Assembly (NCBI GenBank): GCA_005281725.1
Contig: SSBO01000015.1
Span: 372,581 to 436,580 of the forward strand
Length of the DNA: 64,000 nucleotides
Reading direction: 5' to 3'
DNA from: Wuchereria bancrofti
Lineage: Eukaryota > Nematoda > Chromadorea > Rhabditida > Onchocercidae
A program made the position numbers and the translations under genes. This document shows positions 54,430 to 64,000 of the stretch, piece by piece. Every line of letters starts with the position of its first letter. Position 1 is the stretch's first letter. The notes below the pieces were generated by a model. It saw only the letters and a list, made by a program, of their open reading frames with translations, did not search any database and had not been told where the DNA came from.

Positions 54430-55675
54430 CCAACCGACGAAAATGTTGCCAGGAAACGAACTGATAATTATTAACGTTAATTAGCTTATGTAGTCAGTTA
54501 GCAATGTCTCAACTAACAATATTCCCATGCTTATACCAAAAAAAGAAAAAAAAAAAATATTTGGGGAAACGATTTGAAACGATGGATGGTTTCTATTCGG
54601 AATTCTTGTTAATTCAACTAATTTGAAATGGGACATTTTTTATTATTGTTCTGTCTGCTTTTTGGCATCAATTCTTGAACAAGGAAATGAAAACACAATA
54701 AAAGTTGAAAGCAGCAAAATTGAAATGATGAAATTAATTAACATCAAACAACTTGAAAAGACACTGTTTAACTAGCTAATGTCATGCAATTCGGCTTTCC
54801 TTCAATATTGTTGTACATATCCAAGGTAAAAGTAAAAGTAATGATGGCACCTAAACCTATAAATGCAATTGAATAAAGCTGTCTCTAAAAGTAATGACAA
54901 ATTGTAAGACAACTTTTTTAAAAATTCAGTCTACAACATTTACTTTAATAGTTTCTGTAATTGAATACAATTTTTTGTTTTAATATAATCATTTGATGAC
55001 AATCTTCCTTTATTTCCAGACAGCTATACACAGTACTTTAATAATTTTTTTAAAGATTCTTTTAGCCTTGTAACCATAAAACTTAATTCTCAGAAGTTTT
55101 TGGAATACAAATAGTTCCGGAAGCACCTGCATACACTTTAAGAAAATGTCACACGTCAATGACTGGAAGATTAAAAAAGTGTAAATCTTCATTAACTCAG
55201 AATTATTCATTATTTGTTACTCAGCGTATCAAATTTCATTTCTCTCGAAAGTAACAGTGATAAGTAAATATGAAGTACTGTAGGAAAAAACGAAAGCTCA
55301 TTACGGTTACTCATTGAACTGATATATTTCTTTTCATTCATTGTCAGATTGGTCAGTACACTATTTGTGAAAAAAGTATTTATGGACTGTAAGTGAAAAG
55401 GAATAATGGAAAAAGAAAAGAATACGCTGAGTTTAATTAATTATTTGCCATTGGCTTAATGAATGATTTAAAAAAAAGTGCCAACAATAATACTTTATAT
55501 GCTAACATCGTGTCTGACCACTTAACTAATATTTATAAACTTTCAAATGGAAATGCCGAGACAGTATGTTTAAAAAGCTCTAAGTGTTTGAATGTTCCGG
55601 AAACAATGATTCCTGGCCGACAGTCCACTCGAGAATGGCTTCATTGTTTCTTCCGACCACTCATTCGGTCGACGA

Positions 55676-55701
55676 GAAAGGAAGGAAGGAAGGAAGGAAG
55701 G
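55676..55701. repeat. GGAA tetranucleotide microsatellite
   Basis: About five to six AAGG units in a row. Confidence 0.85.
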
Positions 55702-57397
55702 CGTTTTTTTCATGCAAATGAATTCTCACAAAGAAAGCTTTTCTTCATTATCCAATCATTTTAATGGGAAAAAAAATGTTCGCTTTAGTTCTTTTATTGG
55801 AAAGTTTGATAGAATGTATATTTTGTTAATGTAAATGAACAAGAAAGTCGGGAAGAGAGTTCCCGATGGAAACGAGGTGAACTAAACAATTCCCACAGGG
55901 AAAACTTCTGTTTTTCATTCACTCATAAAAGGATAACCAAATAAAGCGGTAATAAGGGTAAATGAGAAAAAGAAAAAAATTAGATATTTTAAGGATTAGG
56001 AAGCAATTTAATTTTGCCGAAGAATAGCAATAAGAATGCTTCAACAAACAACAACTTCAAGTGGGAATTTGTGACATAAAAAGTGCAAATTTATAGTTAG
56101 TTTTCGAATTTCTCACAGAAACAATTCCTTAACCTTAGATTTGCAAATGTTTGGCAGTTGCTATTTGTTAATTAACTTTGCTACTAACTAAATTTGATAT
56201 GCGCCACTTGAATTTGCACACATTCCTTCCTATCTTACTGCAAAGTGTTCTGAGCCTATTTTTATGCGATTTTTTTATTAATTAATAGTAACTGTTTTAA
56301 TAGCCATACTGTATGATTGGTTGGTGATGAAAAGCAGAATAAAAATAGAAATAATGTTGAAGCAAAAGATATTGATTTGTTATCATGTTACTATCACGCC
56401 TGAGTAAAAACAAGCGCTGTAGGAGACTGTGGAAGTCACAGAAGAAAATAATTCAGAATTTGGACTGGCGAGCAGACATCGATGATCATTTGATCTAAGC
56501 TTTAAAAACGAATAAATAGGAAGGTAGCATCATCTGATCTAGGAAAGAAGTCTGAAACATCCGATCTGAGCATGCGCAAATATCTCAACGACATCAAAAG
56601 AAACAAAATTAAGTAGAAATATTAATCTTGAGATAGAACATTCAGCGAACAAACAACTTAAAAGCTGTTTAATGAACGCTTAGTATCGACTAATTCGCCG
56701 TTAAGTATGAAATTAGTTTGTAAAATTCAAAATTAGTAGAATGTTTTTTCTTTTTCGAAATTACGTTTAATTACGACTTATTACAGCTATTAATTACGAC
56801 AAATTACTCCAAAGGAATTGAAAATTTGAAGATATTTGGTATGCTAATATCCCACAAATTATGGATGAATTTCAGTCTTAAAACTAAATTCAATCAAAAC
56901 ATGGATGTGAAACGGGGCGGTGTATAAAACGAGTAGTAAATTATTCGTTGACCGATGATTAGTTGAAGAATGAATGGTAATAGCAAGGAAGAGAAATTGT
57001 TAAAATTGATTTCTTTGTCATAACAAGTTTTCCGTGGAAATGAATAAAACCTGTATAAGGATAAGTTAAATCAATTTAATCAGTGATTAACTGGATTAGA
57101 ACATAAAATTATTGCATGAAATATATTCGGATAAGCGGAAAGAAATTTTCCGATTTGTCTGCTACAACTGATATCGTTAAATAACCAATCGCGGTATATA
57201 GATGAGAATAGAGAAGGCGAATGAAGGAAATTCAAAAGTTCGTCTTTTTTCTTTTCAATATCTTTTTTAAAAATAAAAATGAAAGTAATCTTTTAGTGCA
57301 CTGATTTCTGGAACGAAATAGATGAACTGAACCGATCAGTTGTTTACATGTGTTTGAGGATATCTTCTAAAGTCTACAAATATTGATGTCATAATAG

Positions 57398-57570
57398 CTG
57401 GCAAATTTCCTGGAATTGGGTACAACTGTTGGCATATTTCCTGGGGTTGAATATAGTTGTTAGTATGTCACTTTGGGTTGCACATAATTGTTGGCAAATT
57501 TTCTGGGTTCAATACGATCACTAGCATGTCACTTTGGGTTGGATATAATTACTGGCCAAGTTCTTCTAGG
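57398..57570. repeat. Degenerate tandem repeat, unit about 31 bp
   Basis: About five to six units alternate between forms containing TTGGCAAATTT-CTGGG and forms containing AGTATGTCACTTTGGGTTG. Each ends in an ATAATTNNT-like tail. The alternation suggests an older dimer that was duplicated. Confidence 0.75.
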
Positions 57571-58731
57571 CTGGACTAATTCGTTTTGCTCCAATTCTTG
57601 CCACTTTTTTTAGCCCTCTTGAAATCATCTTTTCACCCTTTACCAAACAATGATTTGTCGCTGATAAAAAAATTGTGCATATACTTTCATCAATTTCAAT
57701 TTCTGAAAATATAATAAAATATTTTAATCAATATATCAATAAAAAAACCGATGCACTTCCAGACTCAGACTGATCTAATGTTCACATTCAATAAAGCTAT
57801 TGCATGAATGATTGTTATTAGTAAAAATATTTCAAAAAATTTTGTTCACAACTGCGCAACACATTGCTTGAGCAATATTTCTTTTTTTGTTTTTCAGCAA
57901 TATGCAGGACGATGTAATAATGAGAGATAGCAATATCGATTGATATGTTTTTTTTTTTTTTTTTCGACTCAATTTTAGTTTAGTTATTTGGATTAAAATT
58001 ATTTGAATATGCTGCAATAGAATGAGGTTGAGTTGATGTTTATTTGAGATTATGTTGCTGAAGTTAGCATAGATATAAAGCTCAGATTTTCTACTAATCT
58101 TCAATTGAAATGATAACTTTGCCAACTTTGAACACCGCCAATTCTTTTCGAGTTTCTGTGTAACAGTTAACAAGTAAACCTGTGTAAATTCTTAGTGCAG
58201 TTAGGGCGAAAGTGACTGCAAGAAGGTACTAAGTGGCCGCGTTGACATGTGTGAATCTACCTATCCAGGTGATCTACAATTGGTAATTCAACACAAATGA
58301 CAACTGCGCCGATCGGTGTTAGCAGTGCTGCATGTAATATATCGCATGGCATACTGCTTCCGAAGTGGACTTTTCGTCCTTTTTTCCACTGATCTGCTAA
58401 AATTCTGAAGTGCATCTGAGCACTCAATGTAAAATATAGCATATCTAATTTATCGAATAAGTCGAATCGATGGTCGTTGGCATTTCAATGACATATCCTT
58501 TCAAAATTGAATTTCATGTTTAGATTGAAAAAAAATGAACAAATAAAATTTTTTTGCCTCTATCGAAGATCTTCTCATCTTTATAGATTGTCAAGCTTAT
58601 ATTTGGAACTCATCATTAAAGCTTAACTCAGCAGCTAATTTTTATTGACAAAGTTTCTGTGTGTGTTAAAATTTAACTCAAATTATCAGAATTAAATTTA
58701 TGCGAAAAGTGACATATACAAAATTAAAAAA

Positions 58732-59110
58732 AAGTGCTGTTTGGTTCCGATGGTACCATTACCAGTATGACGTAATGACTGCGTGAAGTTACTGCCAGTA
58801 TGACGTAATGACTGCGTGAAGTTACTGCCAGTATGACGTAATGACTGCGTGAAGTTACTGCCAGTACGATACCAAAAATGCCTACTTTTTGGACGGATTA
58901 CTGATTTAAGGTTTGAAAGAAGTTGTAAGAGATTGCATGAACAATAAGCACCATAGCTATAGTTTCTTGATGTTCCGCGACATAGCGACAAATATCGTCG
59001 AGTAACGCAGCAAATGATTACTGTGACAATAAGCACAATAACTATCCAAGCGCAAATGTACTGAAATTAGTACTTTATAAGAAGTAGTGGCAAAATCTGA
59101 TACATTCAGT
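58732..59110 (-). pseudogene. Inverted copy of the ADAM membrane-spanning exon
   Basis: On the minus strand this reproduces the ADAM gene segment 37432-37777 almost base for base. It has the end of the intron, the TTTCAG acceptor, the membrane helix and the following cytoplasmic residues. It has three 33-bp units (about 58765-58864) instead of two. The frame is still open and then runs into unrelated sequence, where the true gene continues to its donor. There are no neighbouring ADAM exons here, so it is an isolated exon: a recent duplication, or possibly an assembly artefact. It could only be expressed if spliced into another transcript. Confidence 0.8.
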
Positions 59111-59844
59111 TATTTTGTCTGTTATATTATTAAATTTCCAATCTCATTACAAAATTTCTACTTTGCTTAATTTGCATCGATTTTACGACAGACTATCGGG
59201 AGGAAGGGAAGGGACAATGTGTTGACAAATTTTTTTTTTTGTTTTTTAAATTGATCCTTTTTTGATGCCTGATGAGGTCAGTAAAGTATAATTGAGAAGC
59301 AATCAATTAAATCTTTGGAAAGTTTTGCAATGTTTTCTTAAAATTTGGTAACTGTAGTAAAATGATTGCCTGGAAATTCGACAATGCCAAATTTTGAAAA
59401 AAGTAATTGAGATTTTCAGGTAGTGTACTACTACGGTCTCAAACAACTTCTGGTTAAATTCACTGCCTTTTTACCCTCCAAAACAGTCAATTGCTCATAA
59501 TTGAAATATGGTTTTATTAATAAGTGGATCATTTCATATTCCATTTTTCTCCACAAAAACTTCAGAAACATTTTTGGAGTTTTTGAATTTGATGTTTAGT
59601 TAGAAGGTTGCATTTTGACAATTTCGTTCATTACTTTAGATATAAGTCTAAAATTTTATATTCTTTCTTAGAATTATGCGATGAAATAAGAACTAATTTT
59701 CCCCCAAAATTCTTAGGCGAAAATAGCAGAAATTTTTGATTGGTACATAAATAGTACGAATATTTTGTTACAGAGATTTATTTCTGCTTCTAATGTCTTA
59801 TGATTTTGATCACTATTTCAAAGGAAATTTCTTTTAATCCTATT

Positions 59845-61726
59845 TCACCATTCCATTTCCAGATATGATTTCAGGAAACGTTCATGCACTTCCGTATAAA
59901 CCGCATCACAATAACGAATTTCATAGCGAAGTTGCTGAAAAACACATAAAAGATCATTTATAAGAACACGTTCAATGCCAAACTTTCATATCGCCAAAGA
60001 AATTCGACAAAATGGTTTAAGGCTGATTTCAAAGATTGCATGCATATCTCGCAGAGCTCAATCCTAAATGTTGGAATATAAAAAAAAATCTTACATCTCT
60101 TTCATCATTCACACCGACTTGGTCACCTTTCAATTTGTCAAATTCATCAATAATTTTATAAATAAGGTTAATAGCATTATTAAAAACTGTCAGCAATCTT
60201 GCTTCGAGAACAACTCGATGACCATATGGTACTTTTCGGTTCTGTAATGTTTTCAGCTATTTTGCAGCATTTGAATAGGTTGAAAATTCAGCACGCAAGA
60301 CGTTTGCGATTTTATGATCGATTTCATTTTGATAACCCAACTTTCACATAACTTGCAAAAGTTATAAGTTCAATTTTACTGAGTAATTTATCAATTCTTC
60401 CTTTTTTCCGCTCCCATTCATCAACATTTATTTTTCAAAAGTGTCCTTAACGGTTACGTGACTAAAATTCTTTTTAAACATGGCCCACTTCATGCTCTTC
60501 AAAAATTTCGAAGGACTGAGTTGCCTTATCCAACAATTCCCCAAGAATCTCTAGACGATCCTCCTCTAGGGAACGATCATCATATTTCACATTCGAAAGT
60601 AAATCTTCAGTTTCTTTGATGCGTGCCTCTGATTCCTGCCAACGACGACTGATATCCTACATTTCAAGACTTTAGGTGAGGACATCACAAGGAATATTGT
60701 ATTAAAATCATTGAAAATTATTTCATATTATCTTCAGGCTTTAAAAACTTTGCAAAATTTACAACATGTAATGAGGAAGTTTTGATTCAAGCAAACTAAA
60801 TAATGATAAATCCCTTTACTTTATAATAAATTTTTGCAATAGCATCCGGTACATCTTTCATGTTTTTAAACGATTCCAGAGGCCTCTTGGCAATCTCTCG
60901 AAGCAAGTCTGCCTCCTCAAGCTCTTCCGGTGTTTTCGGTAGACTATCTGGCAACCGTAAATTAATTAAGACTAGAAATTCTTGCACAATTCTCTTAAAT
61001 AAGGTGAAAATTAAGAAGAAAAACAAATTTTCTTTCCTTAATGTTGCAAGCTTTTGAATTTAATTACTGTTCTGACCTTCAGCTTTACTTCCATCAATTT
61101 TTTGCCCATTTTTATCACACATTAACAATTTTTTAACCATGTCATCGTTGATTTTACTCATATCCATCTCATCCACCTCTGTGGGATCATCAGCAAAGCT
61201 TTCATCTGTTATTTGTACAGTTTCCGATTTACCTCTTACCTGAAAGAATAAAAAACATCAGTCACTACCCATAAACAGTTTTTGAGCGCTCTTGTCACTG
61301 CCAATTTTCCAGTACTATAAACAATAAAATGAAGTGATGAAGGAGCGTTGAAGGTTGGAGATAAAAAGACAGAAAGTAGAAGAAAAGAAAGTGATGAACG
61401 ATTATTATCGAAACTTTGAAATTGGTTGAGGGAAAACAAATTGAGTTGAGGAAAAACTTCGAAAAAGTTTGGAAAAACACCAGTACAGACTCGCGGCAAA
61501 AACTTATCGCATTAAGACATTTGAACTTAATATAGGACTAAAAAATTAAACGATAAGTCTGATTTTAAAATGAAAACTACATGGATTATTCGTTAGTAGG
61601 ATGACAATACTCGTATTACGTAGATCTTACTGATTTTGCTGAAATTTTGGTCATCGTTTGGTCATCAACGTCGACTACTTCTTCCTGTAATACAAGTTGA
61701 ATTTCCGTTGCGTTGTTATCAGTCAT
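59845..61726 (-). CDS. Unrecognised acidic, helix-rich protein
   Basis: Six in-phase minus-strand exons (61631-61726, 61077-61239, 60820-60971, 60489-60656, 60095-60241, 59845-59934) give about 271 residues from ATG to TGA. I do not recognise the family. No signal peptide or membrane helix is visible. The N-terminus is acidic (VLQEEVVDVDDQ, DESFADDPTEVDEMD). The middle and C-terminal parts are charged and likely helical or coiled-coil (TPEELEEADLLREIAKRP, RRWQESEARIKETEDLL, ILGELLDKATQSFEIFEEHE), somewhat spectrin-repeat-like in texture. An acceptor lies directly before the ATG (TTTCTTAG), fitting either trans-splicing or an upstream exon. The donor of exon 4 could instead be nine bases further on. 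It may be nematode-restricted. Confidence 0.72.
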
Positions 61727-63281
61727 CTAAGAAACAATTAGCTGAATTGGTTGAATAAAACATATCATTTGCTCCTGGAACCTCGAACAAAGTAAAGTTA
61801 ACGATTAATTACGAAATACCTTTCTTATAAAGTGAAATTGCTAACATCACTAAGTTTATTAATACATGGTCTATTTGATGGAGGGAGCGCAAAAGTCTTG
61901 AAAGATACTTCCCATTTAAGTCCCGAAAGATACTTCCGTTTTTAATTAAGCTCTAATGATTTCAGATTTGGGCCATTTTCACACTTATTCATTGTGCATA
62001 TTCAGCAGATTCCGCCAGTTTCAGGGCATATAAATCTTTTGAGATATATATAACCTTAATGGTCGGGAATCTTGGAAGTGAAAGAAAATAAAATGAGTCA
62101 ACCAACTTCCGCAATTCTTGGAAACAATAATGCTTCCAGATAGCAAACTGTAACATTTTAAAAATTATTTTTTCCTCCGAAATATCATTATCTTTGCATA
62201 ACCACTTCAATGAATCAATGGAGTGACATGAATAAACATAAACAAGGGTGAGAGTTTTATTTCGTTAGACAAAGGGTAATTGATGATGACAATCCCCAAA
62301 ATCAATTGATAATCTCGAGCACATGCATACAGTGAAAATTGTTATAAGATTAAGATTTGATCGTTTCAGTAGATGAGCAAGAATGGCGCTCTACAACATC
62401 CTTCTCAACCAACATTTAAGTGAATTTACCAGCTTTTTTTGAATTCTCAAAGTTCCTATCATTATCAAACAGCTAAAGCCTGTACTTTTACCTGATTATT
62501 TCGATACTATACTGGCACCCAATTTAATCATATATTCCAGATTCTTTCATGATTGAACCTCTCGCTCACAAAACCGGAACCAATGAAATTCATGCAGCTA
62601 TTGTCTATACAGCTCTTTTCATTATTTGAGGAAACTTCAAAAAATGAACAGGAAACTCTACTTGAAATCTGTAGCGTTATATTTCTGTTGTTTTAGGATG
62701 TGTTTCTCTCCAAAAATTCAATTCTTTTATTGAAAATGAAAATTTTGGTAGGAAATGCGAAAGCTATCCCCTTCAACACAATAACAACTAAGTTGGATAT
62801 GTCACATACAATCCTAAAATTAAACGCAATTAACTAAACAGTATTCAGAACATTTTCCTTTATTTTTTCAGTAGATATCGATAAACAACTTCAATGGTAA
62901 TCTATTCCCGACATAATGTATAGAATTTTGAGTATCGACCCATGCAATAATTTTTCCTCTCTTTAACTGCAACTGAACTAACCACTTCCAATTTGCTTGA
63001 ACTATTTTTGAAATTAAGTTAAAGTGGCTAACACTGTGCACCCTTTTTTGGATAATCGATCACCCCAGTACTACACATCAATCCAAGAATTCCTTCAAAT
63101 CGATAAATATTAGTCGACAAAAAAAAGTATACATTAATGACAAACAACAAAGTAAAATTTACATATATTATTCAAAAATTATCATGCGCTTACTTTACCG
63201 TGAATATAGAAGCACTAAATATGCGATTACCATCAAAACTATCATTCTATTATGCTTACAAAACAAAAAAAGTTTACTACC

Positions 63282-63312
<31 letters not shown>

Positions 63313-63575
63313 TTGTAAAATTATTAAAACGACAAGCCAGAACATAAAACGGATATGCACCATAAGAATCTCCATAGCACCCTTTCACCACCAATATGGT
63401 GGACATTTCATGTCCTTGGGCTGATAAAATTTTGAGTATTAGTGGTGTTTCGCAAAAACATAGGACAGAATAAAATCACGACATGATACAACAGCACAAC
63501 TATTTGCTAAATACTCTATAACATCTTTTCACCACCAATATAGTAGACATTCCATATATATTTTTAGAAGCTAAT
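61727..63575. other. Gap between the helical-protein gene and PTPA
   Basis: The downstream gene starts about 1.85 kb after the PTPA stop, which is long for a nematode operon gap. A minus-strand open frame at 61989-62210 has an acceptor-like CAG inside but no family similarity. An (AT)n run lies at about 63281-63311, and a short repeated motif at 63371-63413 recurs at 63518-63558. Confidence 0.5.
63371..63558. repeat. Pair of 40-bp repeats with a near-palindromic core
   Basis: TTTCACCACCAATATGGTGG at about 63383 recurs near 63517 with GGTGG changed to AGTAG. The core CCACCAATATGGTGG is almost self-complementary, so it may belong to a small foldback element family. Confidence 0.6.
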
Positions 63576-63710
63576 TTATTTAGAAGCTGGAGACGTTGTA
63601 GCATCATTACCCGTACCAATGAGGTTCGGGTCGTCCATTTCTTTGACTGGTTCTATTGAAAACAAAGATCCAAACTGAAAATGTTGCACTACTGGGAACT
63701 TCTTGAGCAC
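63576..63710 (-). CDS. PTPA: Serine/threonine phosphatase 2A activator (PTPA), last exon only
   Basis: A single minus-strand exon after a TTTTCAG acceptor encodes 44 residues and a stop. Its first part, VLKKFPVVQHFQFGSLFSI, matches the very conserved C-terminal segment of PTPA proteins. PTPA is a cytosolic and nuclear peptidyl-prolyl isomerase-like activator that helps load metal and reactivate protein phosphatase 2A. After that segment this protein has an extra hydrophilic tail of about 25 residues (EPVKEMDDPNLIG...) that is longer than in the human protein. The remaining exons should lie beyond the window's right edge. Confidence 0.82.
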   Translation of the reverse strand: MLKKFPVVQHFQFGSLFSIEPVKEMDDPNLIGTGNDATTSPASK

Positions 63711-64000
63711 CTGAAAATCAAACTAAGAAATTACATGATGAAGATAAATAATAAAATTCAACTTTGAAAATTTAGAAAAAATCAATTCATGAAAAGTATT
63801 GCCTTTATCCTATCTTTTCAGCTTTTCGTACCTTCAGCTTTCATTCGCTCAGCTCCCATTCTCAATCGACATTTTTTTTTTCAATTTTAAAATATACTCG
63901 CATCAATTCTATATTGTCCTCAACATAATTTTGCCACTTCATTTCATGTAATTTTCAGCATTACCAAACATTTTTGGTCAATATTTTCCAGCTCACAAAG
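63711..64000. other. Probable PTPA intron at the window edge
   Basis: AT-rich DNA upstream of the last PTPA exon. I see no second exon with PTPA similarity in these 290 bases. Confidence 0.5.

Larger units (their letters stand above)
54003..59844. other. Intergenic stretch carrying a duplicated ADAM exon
   Basis: This is AT-rich DNA upstream of the F-box gene. It contains a 59-bp-spaced direct repeat at 54343-54429, a GGAA-type run at 55676-55701, a degenerate 31-bp repeat block at 57398-57570 and the inverted ADAM-exon copy at 58732-59110. No other exon is supportable. Confidence 0.6.

Noticed and set aside
61989..62210. Minus-strand frame containing FAIWKHYCFQELRKLVDSF after an acceptor-like CAG
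   Set aside because: It could be an upstream exon of the helical-protein gene, but the donor is weak, no start was found and there is no family support.

Overview
The window looks like nematode nuclear DNA, most plausibly from a parasitic, filarial-like species. It is strongly AT-rich, with many small exons, acceptors of the TTTTCAG type, GTAAGT-like donors and abundant microsatellites. Two proteins match conserved families that C. elegans also has: a MOF/KAT8-type (MYS-2) acetyltransferase and a MIC26/27 (MOMA-1) MICOS subunit. There are no bacterial-type operons, CRISPR arrays, rRNAs or recognisable tRNAs. The species assignment is inference from composition and gene architecture.

Layout, left to right. 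1-6768 is mostly intergenic or holds unlocated 5' exons. 6769-12970 (+) carries twelve exons of a zona-pellucida-like single-pass membrane protein. 12971-16998 is intergenic. 16999-18800 (-) is a complete six-exon MICOS subunit gene. It is head-to-head, with a roughly 0.8 kb gap, with a complete ten-exon MOF-type acetyltransferase at 19597-23244 (+). An 11 kb gene desert follows, with a perfect 29-bp minisatellite at 26616-26829 and a perfect hairpin at 29780-29822. 34680-38989 (+) encodes an ADAM metalloprotease with a furin site, an intact zinc motif, a very short disintegrin region, a membrane helix and a proline-rich tail. 42375-44126 (+) encodes a HES-like bHLH protein whose stop codon lies in a 56-bp triplication.

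From 45.6 kb on, the recognised genes lie on the minus strand: a MADF-BESS DNA-binding protein (45653-47257, 5' end open), an F-box/LRR-like protein (49313-54002, middle exons uncertain), an unrecognised acidic helical protein (59845-61726), and the last exon of the PP2A activator PTPA (63576-63710).

The most striking signal is an almost exact inverted copy of the ADAM membrane-spanning exon with its intron acceptor (37432-37777). The copy lies about 21 kb away at 58732-59110, in otherwise gene-free DNA, and carries three instead of two copies of a 33-bp in-frame repeat. No unified pathway links these genes. They are chromatin and transcription factors, a mitochondrial architecture protein, cell-surface proteins and ubiquitin or phosphatase regulators, as expected of an ordinary chromosome segment.
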